Assembly (NCBI GenBank): GCA_029891345.1
Contig: CM056993.1
Location: 111,578,123 to 111,642,122 of the forward strand
Reading direction: 5' to 3'
Length of the DNA: 64,000 nt
Source: Dryococelus australis
Lineage: Eukaryota; Arthropoda; Insecta; Phasmatodea; Phasmatidae
The translations under genes and the position numbers were made by a program. Numbering within the stretch: the first letter of the stretch is position 1; every line of letters starts with the position of its first letter. The notes under the pieces were generated by a model, which was not told the origin of the DNA, ran no database searches, and saw only the letters and a program-made list of their open reading frames with translations. Below, piece by piece: positions 1 to 13,992 of this stretch.

Positions 1-3000
1 ACCAAAGATTGCATCGATTGAGAGGACAGACACTCAGGGAGCGCAGCATGAGGAAATTAACTCCATGCCAAGGATGTTCGCAGTAACACAATGTCAACTG
101 CAACAGATGCACCCTTAACAGCTGAAAACAGTCCAGTGCCAAAGGAACAGTATTCCCAACCAATGCCAACTCTTCCACAACTACCTCCACCACTCCAGCC
201 AATAAATCCATAATTACAGCAACTCTCAGCCTATCCTAACCAACAAATTTTTCCACAAGTGTTACTGCAAATTTTCCCGCACTTTTTCCCACACCAACAC
301 CACTCATGTCATTTCCTGTGCATAGCTATGAAATCAACACAGCTCCGAGTTGGCCAGCGGACAAAGAGCAACAGAGTGAACAGAAGTCCAACCAACAAGC
401 AAGCATCGAATGCGGCCTAAAAATGACTCCACCATGTTTCTAAAACCTGCCAACATTTACCGCACCACAAGTGAGGACCCAAGTGCCTTCCTCAAAGAAT
501 GCTTGTTCCACTTGAAACTTTACAGCATGTGGGAGGACGAGTATACTTGCTGCATTGGCAATCAACTAGAGGGGAGGCTAGCAAATAGTTGACTGCCAAA
601 TATCACTACGGAATGGAATTGTAGGAATCCATGCACTTGTTTGAGTGCAGATACAGCAGTACTCGTCTATGCAAGTGCAAAGTAAATTAATCTGGCAGGA
701 ATAGCGGCCAGGTGAGCAACTGTCCACCTTCATTACCTGGATGGCACACTTAATCAAGCACTTGCACCCGCATTTGCCAGAGAGGGAAGGATTAGAGATT
801 GTGGTAGGGATGGCATTACCAGAGTATCATGAATCACTACTGCCATTCTTCAACAGCATGTAAAAGAAGACATTATCCTGGAACACAACGCTGGCACAAC
901 GTGCTGCGAGAGTGCAATGTGAACGGATAGATCGCTACACCGGACATTCTAGACAGCAACAGAAAACAAACAGTGCGAGTAACAGCAACGTTAATAGTGT
1001 GGGCCGCAGTGATAAGCTGGCGAGAGAAAATGCAAAACACAATGTCCGGCAAGTACGAGTCAAGCTGGACAAGAGCCAACCTTCAGCAACTTCCTGCCGA
1101 TACAGTAGACCAGCAGAGGTATTTCATTGGCACAGTAGCTGCCCTAACAATACACACTTAGGCAGCTACAAAGGGGCAAGATCCAAGCATCAGGGAAACA
1201 GTGTGTAGGGGGAAGGGGCCTGACACTCTTTCCTCCCCAGCAGCAATGACAGCCAGCACCAGAATACCACAACAAGCACTACTACAGCAGGTGAGTGGGA
1301 GCCACATATAATTTATCAGAGTTCTTGTGTATGTAAATAGATAGCCCTGCCATGCACTTATCGATACAGCTGCATCACATAATTTTGTATAACCCTGCAT
1401 TGTCAATTCTAAGCATGTAACACCCATGAATCACAAAATCAAACTCGTAACAAGTTAGCTGAGTAGTGGTGCGTTGGGACAAACTATACTTACTGTCATA
1501 ATAAGGGACCTTGAACCAATAACAAGCACGATAATAACACTAGAAATCAGAGAGGATGAGATTTTTGGCGTGCCTTGGCATTAGGTGCAGAACACAGTAG
1601 TAGAACTGGCTGCCAGATGCATACATTTTGGCACGAAGAAGAGGTACACGGTGTACAATAACGATAAAACTTTTGCAGATGACCTAGTCCCACATCCACT
1701 CTCAGAGTTCGTGTATGACATTCCAATACAGCATCAAGCAGCATTTCAAAGAATTTTGGATGAGCGTAGGGAAGTTTTCCCGAAAGTAGATGCACTCCGA
1801 AGAACAACCGTAGCCAAGAACAAAATAAAACTCAGGCAGGAGGAAGCATTTTATGCTGGCCCACGGAGTTATATGCAGCACCAGACTAAGATAATATGTG
1901 AGCAGATGACAGAGATGTTAGCGGATGGAGTAATCGAGCCCACACGTAGTAAATTCAACTCGGCGATAACATTGGCTCTGAAGAAGGATTGTAGTTGGCG
2001 TTTTTGCACCGACTTCCGCCCCGTTAACAAAGTGACCTGTAATGACTTACCACCTTGCATAAGTGTCAAAGATGTCCTTGCTTTGTTAGTGAAAGTTACA
2101 GTGATGACATAACTCGATCTCTGTAGTGGCTATTGGCAGATCCTGGTAAAGCCAGAAGACAGCGAAGAGACCTCATTCACCACACCAGATGGGCATAAGT
2201 ATCATTTTTGCGCAATGCCATTCGGTTTAAAGGGAGCACCAGCAACGTTCCAATCAATGATGGTCCATGTCCTGGATTGTCTCATATGCGATTTTACGTT
2301 AGTCTACTTGTATGTCGTAATCATATGGTCCAGTAGCTGGGAAGACCATGTCTATCACGTGTCAATGGGGCTAGAACAACTGGCAATAAATGGCCTAACC
2401 TGCGTAGTGAACAAGTGTCACGTAGGCAAGAGCATGCTGGAGTTCCTAGGGCATATTGAAGACAAGGATGGAAATATGCCAAACCTAAGCAATTACACAT
2501 AATTGAGAATTATGTAGTACCATGTACTCGCAAACAATTGTACCGATTTTTCGGACTAGTTAATTGGCTACGGGAGTTTATCAAAGATTTATCAGTCATG
2601 ACCACGCCTCTTAAGGATCTGCTTTCAACTCAGAAACGGTTTGTGCGGGGTGACACAGAAGGACAGGCGTTCAACAATATCAAAGTTCGTTTCCGCTTCT
2701 GCCCTTAACTCGCGAGATATGATCCAGGTGAGCATTTGTATTTTCAGATGGACACCAGCCAGGCGGAGTAGGGCGCAGTGCTGTACCGCGTGCAGAAGAT
2801 GGCATGAGGTGCATAATTGACTTTGCAAGCACAAAATTATGCCAGGTAGAATGATGTTATGATGTTAATGACAGAGAAATGTTGTCAGTCCAATGGACCG
2901 TCAAGAAATACAGATCCTACCTGCAATATCAACATTTTACTCTCAAGACACACAAGTATGGTTCCATATGATGAAAGAAGTAAGAAGTAAGCTGACCTGG

Positions 3001-6000
3001 TGGGCTTTGCTCCTACAGTCATACCACTTCACTGTGGAGCACATCCCCATGATGAAGAATCAGTTAGCGGAAGTTTTATTGCACGTGACAGACACAAGCA
3101 CGATCGTGGCTGGCACAAGCAAGACACAAGCACAGATAAGACAGAATGGGGCGACGTGTTGCCCTCAGATTCACAAGAAATGTTCTGCGAGATAAACGTT
3201 AACAAACTACAGGTTGATAACACGGAAGTGTAAGTTGATGCATTGTACCCCGAGATAGTGAGCACGCAAGACGATTTGGACTTGGAGAAGGAGAAAAAGG
3301 CAGTGCGAGATGCAAGCAGTAGAACAATGGTGTGTAGTTGAAAATCAGTTAGAAACTTGCTCAGCAAAGGACGCAATGAAATGGTTACTGTGTGTGCCAC
3401 CAAATTGCAGGGAAAAAGTTTTAGACCATGCTAATACCAGACATGTAGCGGAACACCCGGGCACGGAACAAAGACTCAGGAATGTGAAATTGTACTTCTT
3501 ATGACCTGGCCTGTCACATGACACGAGGACAGATGTGAAAACTGCATGAAGTGTCAAACTTTTAAATTTGCGCAGGAATGGTGGGATTCAGTGGCAACAG
3601 CCACGCTTGCCCCGACAGCACTTCGAGACCACCAATATCGACTTAATGGTGCGATACTCACAAACATCTGAGGGGAAAATATTTATCCTGGTGGTAACAC
3701 ATAATTTTTCCTGGTGGACTGAAACTTACCCGATGAGTATTGTGGTAAGTATTGTGAAAATGCTAGAACCAGAGTTTTTCGCACACTGGGGTACCTTAAA
3801 CTGGTGCTCACGTATAATAGAACACAATTCTTCGGGTGCAAATGGCAGGAAATATGCACCTGGTGGATGTGTTCTATTTCAAGATGGCGGTGTACCACCC
3901 TATGGCTAACCCCTCGGAACATCATAGTCAAAATCTGAAGGCGTAACTGCGGTTCTGTGTGTGTGTGAGTTACACACAAGCTGGCCAGAACACCTCCTCG
4001 CCTCCCTCTGCAAACTCTGCCGGTGTGTGAATACTGCAACAGGATGCACACTAGCAGATGTACAGTTAGGGCACAATATAACAGTACCCAACAAAAGAAA
4101 TTGCCTGCAAAATGCAAGTGACGAGAGTAATGGAGGCAGCATGGCGTGGTGCGGAAAACAGGTGGAACGATAGAAAAGCTACATAGCAGGGTGAGTCCCC
4201 ATGAGTGCCAGGCAGTCACCAGCACTGCGACCATGTCAATAGGTGTACATGAAAGCATATGTGCAGTTCGCTGCACAACAGAACTTCTGCCTGGAATCAC
4301 TGTATGCTGGACGGGACCGCACCAGATCATAAAAGGCATTGGATTCAGCACCAACCTGATCCAAGTGGGAAAGAAATGCATAAAGGCACATCAGAACGCA
4401 ATCCATCTGTCACCCAGAGACATCCAGGGCGATGACGCACCTAGAGTGTGAACACCCCACGACGGCACACACCTGCCGTGCAAGGAACGCATGTGAAGGA
4501 GGAGGAAGGTGGTGCGGCACCTCTCGTAGGAGTGCTCCCATCAAATGCCGAAGCACCATCGACACTGGACGAGGCCACGTCTACCAGGTGTCAGGCGAGC
4601 GTGAGCACAGCAAGCAGGTACACCGGAAACACAGTGGAAACCACGTTCCCAACACCTCTAGCAAGCAGAGAGCTAGTTGCAAGTGAGGATCAGGAAGCAC
4701 ATTGTGAGGAGCAGAAAGCATATAGTGAGGAGTAGGAAGCATGTGGTAAATTGTTTGCAAGTCGACCAGAGCCCCACGACGGCGATGTTGGGGAGGACGT
4801 TCTGGAGGAGAGCACGAGTGAGCAGGGTGTGCTAGCACCTCCCCCTGGAACAACAGCAGGTGCAGGCAGCACGACTTCACTGGCAATATGAGGCCAGAGG
4901 GCGAGCATCGGGAGTCCGATACCGAGATGTCTGATGATGTAACAGCTACAAGCACTCCTGTCCAAGACCTGGGACTCGGACCAAGTGCAGCACTTCTGGG
5001 AATGGTTCTCCCATCTGACTATATGATGCTCGAGAGTGGTCGATCACCCCCAGTAGTCGCCTGTCCACGTAGTTACCAGTGGTGCCAACAGTATGTGCTC
5101 GAAGACAGCACCAGCAGTGACAGTCTTCAGTTGATTCGTGGCAACTTCAACGGTCACGGTTGAGGAGTCAGCTACCGATGGTATGTACAATGTGCATGGG
5201 CATTCCAACGCCTCATGGAGTGTAAGACCAAAGGAAAATCGGTAGCATCTGGTGGTTCTGGAGCACAAGTGGCTTGCAAGAAGCCCTTATTTGTTATGCC
5301 ATCGCCGAGCAGACACCAGGTTATACCTCTGTTGCAAGTGATATGTGTGGTGGCAAACATCCTCACAAGGGGGGAAGAGGGCATTTGACATGTACCGCCC
5401 ACCTCCTCCGAGAAGTCAGTTTGCCTGCTAAACCATATCAGCAAGGACTCCAAACAACGCAGGAAGGGTGTGCACTTAACACCGCAGGTAGCTCAGGAGC
5501 AGCACAATGATAGTGCCACGGGAGAAGTACAGTGCAGTGAGCCCCCGAACCCAGTGAAACAGAAAGGAGATCCCTCATTTCACGTTTTATGTTTTAAAAG
5601 GGCTTAACGGCATGGCAAGCGTGGGAATCTCCAAAGGTGTGTGCAAAGTGTTTTTTTTATGCTAGGTTGATGTTTAACAAGTAGTTCCATGCAGGGTCCT
5701 AGCCTGCCAAGCTGGCCAACATGCCGTGATTTCCAAGTTTGTGTGTTCGGGTGGCCATCAACTTTTTGCATACTCATTTAATCAGAAATGGAATTTGTAA
5801 ATAACCGGAATCATTGTTCACTTCCATCCGAGACTCCGTCCCTCGTACCACCCAGAGTTCACATTGCCTGGGTGGATTTAATTCATACATAGTAACTATT
5901 GTGACCAAGGGTTTTTTAAAATTCTTTTTAACCTCAGCTGATGGGTTTGGCTCAGTAATTAAGTGTATGTTACCTCAACTGAGGTGTGTAGATTGATACA

Positions 6001-6193
6001 GAATAAATTATGCAGTGATGCAAAATACTAGTGGTATTTATTTCAGAAACCTGCAAGGCTTTTAAAGTGTGGGCCTTATCCCGCCAATTTTACTGTAAGC
6101 ATAGACAGTGCAACTAGTGTTTTTATTGGTCACTTGTAACAGCAACGTAAGTAAAGTGCCGTACGGGCGTGTGGGGAGACCTGATATCCCACA
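1..6193 (+). mobile_element. Ty3-type LTR retrotransposon fossil (A), 5' end outside window
   Basis: Seen: gag-like protein around 410-600. A protease-like block (ALIDTAASHNF) lies near 1350. Reverse transcriptase from about 1585 to 2560 carries the CTDFRPVN and MPFGLKGAPATFQ blocks, followed by an RNase H remnant to about 3130. Integrase runs from about 3310 to 4400, with a zinc-binding HxxH region and a C-terminal GPHQI..AIHLSP block. The order gag-PR-RT-RH-IN is that of Ty3/Gypsy. About 1.1 kb downstream of integrase (4430-5510) holds low-stop sequence I cannot assign. A 3' LTR probably lies inside about 5570-6193: an AATAAA is present near 6002 and the segment may end in CCCACA. Its start is not fixed, and with no 5' LTR in the window neither a target duplication nor LTR divergence can be measured. 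The element is broken many times over (more than ten) and looks old. Confidence 0.85.
4682..4744 (+). repeat. three tandem 21-bp units
   Basis: Three consecutive 21-bp units of the type AGTGAGGA.CAGGAAGCA.AT lie at 4682-4702, 4703-4723 and 4724-4744, in the unassigned region downstream of the integrase of element A. The unit length is a multiple of three, so copy-number change would not have altered the reading frame. Confidence 0.75.
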
Positions 6194-9100
6194 GAGCCAT
6201 AAGTAAGAACATAAAATAATTTTCAGAGGAGTACTTCAAATCCCTGGCGGGATTACACCATGGTCATTGGCCGAACGACCCTGAGGAGAATAATGTCTGG
6301 TACCCCAGGTTACAAAAATCTTAAACTTCCATTGTAAACATCTTCTATTTACCGTTCCTCTAACCTATCCTCAATCCTCATCTGATCACATGACACCACA
6401 TGAACGTCATATTTGCAGCCCAGTTATCGTTGATGTTCAGTGAAATTATTTTGTTAATTTTAAGAGTGAATATGTAATTATTAATATCAAGTGTCACACA
6501 TGCATTGTGCATAGAAGGTTCTTCACGCCATATGAATCCACAAATATCACATTACAAAGGGTACACACTTAATTAATTATAAGGTAATATTTATTAAGAC
6601 ACAATCTCTGTGCACTCCATTCATTTGTAAAGTATGTAAGAAAATAATATTAGGACAGTAGTGGACTCTAACATCCAGTACTAAGAGTAGAACCAAACAG
6701 AACATTGAAGTTAGGATGCTCTCGTTCTTAAGTCTGCCGCCATAAGACGTGAACACATGGAAAAAGTTAACCCCACATATCAGTAACTTGTATATATATA
6801 TATAATGTTTCAAGGAAATTTAGTTTGTGTTACGTAGTTTATTTTGCAGGTTTTTTTTTGTGACTTCTGTAATATGTTTGTTATTTAATAACATGATGCA
6901 AGGCAAGGAGATGCAAGTTGGGACAGAAAGTAGTGCCGCTTTGGTGCGTGGATAAACTGCGGCGAGCCCGTGTAGTTCTGATGGAGATGGAGTGCGTTTC
7001 GTGTGCTCCGGCATTTCCCACTCGCGCTGGGCGGTTTTCAACTTTTGCTACGGTGATTCTCTACAATAGACTTTAACGTAATTCTGGAAAATTTTCTGCA
7101 TTTCGACCACCTGGTAAGCCATCTCCTCTTCCAGGGGGAGTAGCATTACATTGAAAAGATTAAGTCTTGTCGTAAACCTTAGCATGTCATAAGAGGTTTT
7201 TACAATTTTACCGTAGTGGCCGGTAGAGCCACGCAGTGTAATGTTATTGCTCTCCTAGAGGGATGTGTTATTAATCAAGAATTAATCTGACTATGAACTG
7301 TTCGACACTGCATTTATTTTCCAATCGCTACATGGGTGTAAGGGGATAGGCACTCATATTACTTGCTCAACCAAGCTTAACCTTAATAATTTTGTTACAA
7401 GTGTCAGTAAGTATTGTTTCAAAACTTATGGGCATGTGGTTTGGCCCTAACAATCTACATACATGAGTGTTAAATGCTCTGGCAATTTTCCAGCCAAGAT
7501 CAACAATGGTACTTAGTCTACCCACCAGCTACCATTTAACAAAAACATTACCATTCATCTGGAGTTGTAATCAACGGGGCAGAGGTCATCATCATCACCG
7601 GCGAGGAGTTTGGCCCAGGCGTATGGCCTGCAACCTCTTGGTTAAGAGAATTACCATCCACATTGTCATTGCCTTGACGCATCTGGTGCCAACCAGATAT
7701 AATAAAATCCGACCTCACCTTCACTGTCACCAAAACCTCATTTAACCCTTTATCGTCTCACCACCAGGCGTCAGTTGGCTGATCCAAGTGGGGCCATTCT
7801 CCTACCACAATAATTTCCTACATCGTCGTCCAATTGACTGGTGTCACCATATCCAGTCAGTAGCGTCATCGCCTCGCCGTCGAGTGGATGCGAGGTTCGC
7901 CTCCTCCCTAGACCTTCACTTTTTAGACACATCATGTAATTTAACAATAGTAATTATATAAATCAGGAACAATTTCATGCTTTGTTTTCATCTGGGGAGA
8001 GTGCCGCTCGCCAATTCACATCGTGTTTCCACCACTGGGGCATTAAGTACAATTATTATATTGTGTAGATTTTCACACCTTCTTGTCAGCATAAGAATAC
8101 ACTGTGCTTTAGTGGAGATAATAATGTCTGTGCCTCACGTGAGGAATTATAATGAATAAAAGTTGATTGCTATGTGAAATACCTCATTTTTATATTTTAG
8201 GGCGGCTTCTCGGTCACATTATCTGTGGTAACTTAACGTAGCTAAGTCTTGGCATGGGGATGGCCTCAACTATTCCCTTCGTGATTTGGATGGGTATATA
8301 GTGGCAGCTTTGATATCCTCAACAAGATCATGCAATTGGATAGATAGATAACAGCAGCACTGACGTTGGAGAATGAGGGGGCCATTTAAGTGTGAACAGC
8401 CTATGACCCTACATCATCATCGTGTTCTCGACTGAGCGATGACTGGCGCCCACATGGTAAAACTGAACCTTCATCACCGTACATCCTAACCTAGTACATT
8501 GTAACCTCAGTCAGAATGTTAAACCCCGGAAAATCATGTTAAGTTGTTCTCATGTAGTACGGTAATAATAAATACAGTAAAACAATGTTGATGATCTCCC
8601 GTGTGTTTTTATCCGGGTTGCCTTTGGGCATTTAAGGGCAAGTGCCCTCAACCTTCTTGCTAAAAGTGTCACATTTTCCAAGGGTTATTTTTGTCTATCT
8701 GCAAGTATAATTGTGCTTAACTGTTTGTAAATCAGTATGGGCGTGTGCCCAGCCCCAATAGTCCACCACGTAGTATGCGATTGTATATAAAAGTTATGTG
8801 AGGAACAGCAGAGCCACACGTCGGAAGGATTGCAGCCTTTGTTCATCAGCAGACAATCCTGAGACAGAAGAGTCAGCTCTCCATACAAACATTTTATTGT
8901 TCGTTAACAATGCATGTTAGCCGGTTAACTGTTTAACTTCTATGCCTTCCTCCTGGTAAATAATTTTATCACTCCTCAACCCCTGATCAATCCAATCTCA
9001 CACTGTGCCATCCTGTCAGTATATTACATTAAAATCAATATATTTTCGCGATGTGAAGTATGTGTCAGCTCCCAGACCAATCAGAAACTGCCTGTGAATC

Positions 9101-11380
9101 CGCTGCAGTTCACCACACCGCCACAAGAGGACATCTGCGTTCAGCAACCTGTGTTTAATTGTGCATATGAGCATGTGCCGGTGTTGTATAATAAACTGTT
9201 AGTTTATATTTTTCCAAAGGCCTTCTTAATATTACGTGCAGTGTTTTGTTTTGGTTAATTATTTATTTACATGCAGTGCTTCGTTATATAATTTTTATTT
9301 CTGTATGGGCTATCTTGATGAGTGTTCTGTATGTGTGCACTGCTCGCACCAATGCAGCAAAGAAATCGCAAAGAGTTGTGTTTTTTTTTACATTTTATTA
9401 TTTTTGTATAGTATGTGTGTGTATTAAATTGAGAGTAATGTGTGGGTTTTGTATGTACAGAGTTGACATTCTACTGACATGTCACGTGGTTTTTATTCCC
9501 CAAATATTTACCTAAAAACCACATAAATGATTTGAAAGTACTAACATTGTTGTCAAATGTGATATAATTATTTCAATTTAAAAGAGTTTTGTTGTAATGT
9601 AAATAATAAGAGTACTATGTTCCTGTCATACACAGATACTAAAATGCATTATCAAAATATGCACTAGCAATAAGAGTGCAGTACAGTAATTAAACATTTT
9701 ATTATATAAAATTCACAAGTCCAATTGAATGTGCGCAGGCGCTACTACATTTTTAGTTCATGGCACCAGTATTGCCAGTAGCAATACGAGACATGGCCCA
9801 ATATTTCTGGCCGAATGTAGGTTATGTACATGCTGCATGCTGTGTGCATGGATGCCATGTGGTAGGATAACTCTTCTTTTCATAATTTATTATTTAATCA
9901 GTGTTTAAAGGGTAAGACGTGTATATAAATAATAGGGCATTTAAATTGTGAAGTATCGAAATAATAAATATTGCAAGGGATCAGCTAGGAGCAACCACAC
10001 CTTCGTTTCAAAACACGTGCACTTCTAGGTTAAGTTTTAAGCACACAACATAATTCAGACACATGTTTTTATATTTTTATATTGTGTAACTGTAATTTGT
10101 ATATTTAAATGAAAGTGTTCTTGTGGTCAATCCTCTCATCAGCACTGCATTTGTCTACATTATTTCATTATCTTTAGCATTTTATTTAATTATCACAGTT
10201 TTTTCATATTTGCGCCGAATAGCTTGGCCAACCAGGGAGCTATGCGCTAAGCCTTATTCAGTAACATCTCATCTTCATGTGCGGTGGCCGCCCACTGTAT
10301 CATGCCGCTCTGGGCATGCACTTCTTTTCGTCACTCATGTAGGTTCTGTAATGTAATATATTTTTTCCTGATTTTGTTATATCGTTTTGTTGCCTAAGGC
10401 ATGTGCCACCCCACAACTATGGCTTGTTTTTTACACAACTGGAGCATAGGGTACTTTAAACCATGTAGCCCTTTGGCCATTGTACAGCATCAGAGTTCGC
10501 CTCACTAGCATCAGAGCTAAGCTGCATTACCTGTGTTGATTGAACGTAATTTATATGACTGAGCAAATGGCATGGAAGTGACTTCACACAACTTCCTTGG
10601 GAATGAGTATTGTGTTTGAAGGGGGGCAGAACAACCTTCACTAGCCTAGGCATTGTAAATCGAATATAGCACTCCAGTAACTTGGACGCCAGATGTCAGG
10701 AATTGCCACATGAGCCAGCGGCCGAATGACCCAACATCAGCAACCCGTGCTATCTACTGAGAGCTGACACCCAATAGAAGAAGTAACCTCGAATTTTCCT
10801 CTCAACCGCTCAGTTTTCCTGGTGCTCCAAAATCACCCGGCATCTTTCGTCTTTCTTAATACTCTATCATTCATAACCATCTATAAGTATAAAGGCTTAG
10901 CTATAACATCTTGGTAAATGTGGATGAATTGGTTTTATGTAAACTGCTGTTTTAGATCAACTTAAATGTGTAAACGGTGTGCGATATATATTTAATTTCT
11001 TATTCTCACACTACAGGTAGCCTATTAGAGCAGAGTAAAAAATTATAGATGGAGTTGTTTATTCACATGAAAAATGGAGGGACATATGCTGCAGACACGG
11101 TTCAGGCTTTACATATAAGATAACTTTTGACAGTGTACTAGCAGAAATTATTAATTGTTATTCAGTTTTACTAATGTAAAAGCAAGTATTTTAAAGATGG
11201 GCAAACATACCAATTCTATTAAATAACTGCCAATTTACAACAGAATATCACACAATGTTACTACTATAATCCAGTTTACATATGCCAAAGGAGCCACAAG
11301 ATAAAAAACATTCTTCACAACAATGCCAATTGTGGTCACTCTAACTGCGAATTTTCATTGCCCGAACATAATACTTCAGG
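6194..11380. other. AT-rich non-coding stretch, no gene supported
   Basis: I see no protein similarity, splice-bounded exon or RNA gene here. Open frames are short and lack family features. One local point of interest is a TATATAAAAG box near 8785 followed by a sequence that could be the body of an old solo LTR. It is too uncertain to delimit. Confidence 0.5.
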
Positions 11381-12754
11381 GGCCTGTTGCACAATTCTAC
11401 CAATATTATTATGAATGTCTTATAAGCTACAAGTTACAAATTACAAGTACTAGTAATTTATTTAGCATAATGGAAAACCATTTTCTAATATCATAAGCTT
11501 ACTTATACAAGTAAATTTAACAAGTTACAAGTTTGCTGATCGGTGCAGTTGAGTTTTTTTATTTTCTTTTCACCAGAAATTGCCTCCCATTTTATAATTC
11601 TCTATGTGTAATCATACACTAATATGTTTTTCTTCATTAAATGATATTTTGAAGTTATAAGGGCTGTTGATAGTTTGTGTGTGTTTGTGTTATGGTTAAA
11701 TGATGAGAATGGACAAGCATGATGAACAGCATAAATCGAAATTATGTATCCTTAAAAAAAATTTAAGAATAACCATCTGTATTATTTGGTGTAGTCAGAT
11801 AAACACTTAACAAAAGCAATGAAAAATGCTAGAATGGAAGAAAGTTAGTTCATATGCACAAACGTTGCGCTATACTATTGGGCAAAGATTGTACATAGGT
11901 ACTTAAAGGATGTTTGGTGTCCTAATGTACCGAAATGTACAATGGTAAATACATGCATATTTTTAATCAGCCCAATAAATAAATTACTAAATGGTTTTTG
12001 TTTTTATTGGCTTGAGCAAAACATTCTTGCAACGTAACCTAACCTTTCTAACCTAATCTATCCTAGCATGAACCCTGCTACCAGAAGAGGACAAATAACT
12101 AGTATGGTTGTTTATAAATTGTGAGATTTATGCATCACTTAATGTGGTAGCCTACATGTTTTTTTTCCATTAGTTTAAATTAAATGGTTTGTACTGATTT
12201 AAGCAATTGTTCTATAAACTGTACGTACCTCAGGCATGTCTACCGTGGTATTGAACTGGGCTCCACTTCCGCACTGCAATGCTATACATATCTGTTGCAT
12301 AGGAAATAAAGCACCAGTCTTTTCGTAGCATGCTGTAACCTCAATTCAATATTCTGGAGCAACAATTCTACCTTATTAGGACTCATTCATAATCTTTAAT
12401 TTCACTATTTGTACTATTTTCAAAATTAAAATTAACTCTTTACCTTTAAAATTTCCTCCTACGAATAATGCGCACTGTATTTTGTTGATACTGCATTCCA
12501 AAGTGTCCTTACTTGTAACTTGAAACTATAAGCAGGTGGACACTTGTAGATAATATACTAGTGTAAATTAATAATTTTTATAAATTTGTAGAAAAACTGT
12601 AAATTATGTAACATGTACTTGTAAAATCCACTAATATTTTCAGTTCTACAACTTGTAACTTGTAGATTTGAAATTGTTATTGTGCAACACTATTCTACAA
12701 GTTAGAAGTACTATAATTTATATTATTTATTTGTAAATCATTATGCAACAGGCC
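11381..12754. mobile_element. non-autonomous DNA transposon with GGCCTGTTGCA inverted ends
   Basis: The left end at 11381 reads GGCCTGTTGCA and the right end at 12744-12754 is its exact reverse complement. Inside each end are subterminal copies of an ACAAGTTACAAG-like motif, in inverted orientation near 11430-11530 and 12645-12715. Another GTTGCACAAT copy lies inside the right end. The roughly 1.37-kb body is AT-rich and carries no transposase, so it would depend on a partner element for mobility. No clear target-site duplication is visible, so the superfamily is not fixed. Ends of this kind occur in several DNA-transposon groups, including Harbinger-like ones. Confidence 0.6.
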
Positions 12755-12994
12755 TTGTTGTGTTCAAAGTTATATTGTTATCTATGTCCTATTTTCTGTG
12801 TTTAGGTTTTTGATTATTAATGGTCCATTAAAATTGCCATAGATTCCTAAATTTAATTCCTTAAAAATTGATATAATTTCTATTCCATAGATTACTTCTA
12901 AAATGGTTAGAATAATTTCTATAAATTAGGCAATAAATTAGGTGGTTCGAAATTTTGTTGTTACAAAGTGAAAGCATTCGCCATTCAGTAATGA

Positions 12995-13992
12995 CTAAAT
13001 GCTTTCTAATGAAGATAAAAGTGTTAAAAAAATTACAAATAATTGTAAATTTTGCTTGGAATATACTATAACATTTGATCTGATTGGAGGGCACAAACAG
13101 TGATTGTGCATCCAGATTCCTAACATGGTTCTCCCAGAGGCAGATAGCTCCTGCTGTTGCTGGTTAACAGAATGCTTTCGCAACTGCTGGTGCTCTGATG
13201 TCTCATCCAGCTCGTGTGCACACAGCCCACCATAGTGCATGCTACACTTTGTCGCAACAGGGCAAGCACTGCATGGTTTTGCGAATTTGTAGAGAGGATG
13301 TCCCTGGATATTGCCAGCTGGGCCATAGTTGCATACCAGTGTCCCCACAATGTGTTGTGTACCATCAATAATCTCCAGAAAATAATAACGACCACACCCG
13401 ACATGATGTGTTGTTGACCACACAAGTTGACTGTAATGACTTGTGTCGACTGCAGTACCCATACAGAACATTTTTGTGCAGCTCTCGTTGTGGTTTTGCA
13501 CCTCCATGAACCAATAATCAACCATATCTATAACATTCAAAGTGCCTGGAGAATCAGTTATGGCAGAAGCAATGTTTTGGCCAACCTGAAATCTCTCAAC
13601 ATCTCTGCAGTCATCGTGGGGCATGTGCACCCCAAATATTTGGCACTGATCTGCCCAACGTATTGCGATAGAATCCAGCTCCACATCCCATGTCATGTAT
13701 AGCATGTCGGCTGCAGGAAGTTGTGGTCCAGGCAATCCTTCTTTACCTGACCTAGGGCAACTTTACTTCTCCACTTGTTATGTGCTTCCACTATCAGTTC
13801 TTTCTCCTTAGTTGTCAGATCACCTGCATCATAGCCTCTGCATTGTGGTCCTGGCCCAAGCTTGGAGTACTTGTACATTGTGTGATCATGACATATTTTG
13901 TAATAGCTAATATCACACTTCACTAATTCTGCTATCAGCAGCAAAATTATAAACCCAAATCTTTTATGAAATGACGAAATATCAAACTTCAT
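12995..13992 (-). CDS. CAP-domain secreted protein, antigen-5/venom-allergen-like
   Basis: The protein starts at 13992 with a basic-then-hydrophobic signal peptide (about 26 residues, core FGFIILLLIAELVKC), so it should enter the secretory pathway. The mature part opens with an antigen-5-like Cys-rich stretch, then AHNKWRSKVALG. The CAP core follows: GQNIA, the CRISP-1 signature SHYSQLVWSTTHHVGCG and the CRISP-2 signature CNYGPAGN. Then comes the Cys-rich hinge PCSACPVATKCSMHYGGLC typical of insect antigen-5 proteins. A 70-residue tail rich in Gln and Ser ends in a hydrophobic segment (LQLFVIFLTLL) that could be a GPI or membrane anchor signal; this is inference. There are no introns. The frame is carried in two overlapping pieces, with one apparent break near the N-terminal third, so this is either a sequencing error, a recent pseudogene or a retrocopy. 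CAP proteins bind lipids or act extracellularly; the exact role is unknown. The gene is divergent from the exon at 14285. Confidence 0.85.

Noticed and set aside
3683-4381. 232-codon open frame on the minus strand
   Set aside because: It lies antisense to the integrase region of element A and has no family feature; its length follows from the composition of the sense strand.
8443-8457. TGGCGCCCACATGG, like an LTR-element primer-binding site
   Set aside because: No LTR end (CA) directly precedes it and no gag or pol follows, so it is probably chance.
8530-9240. Possible solo LTR around the TATATAAAAG box
   Set aside because: No matching copy in the window and no target duplication; the ends cannot be set.
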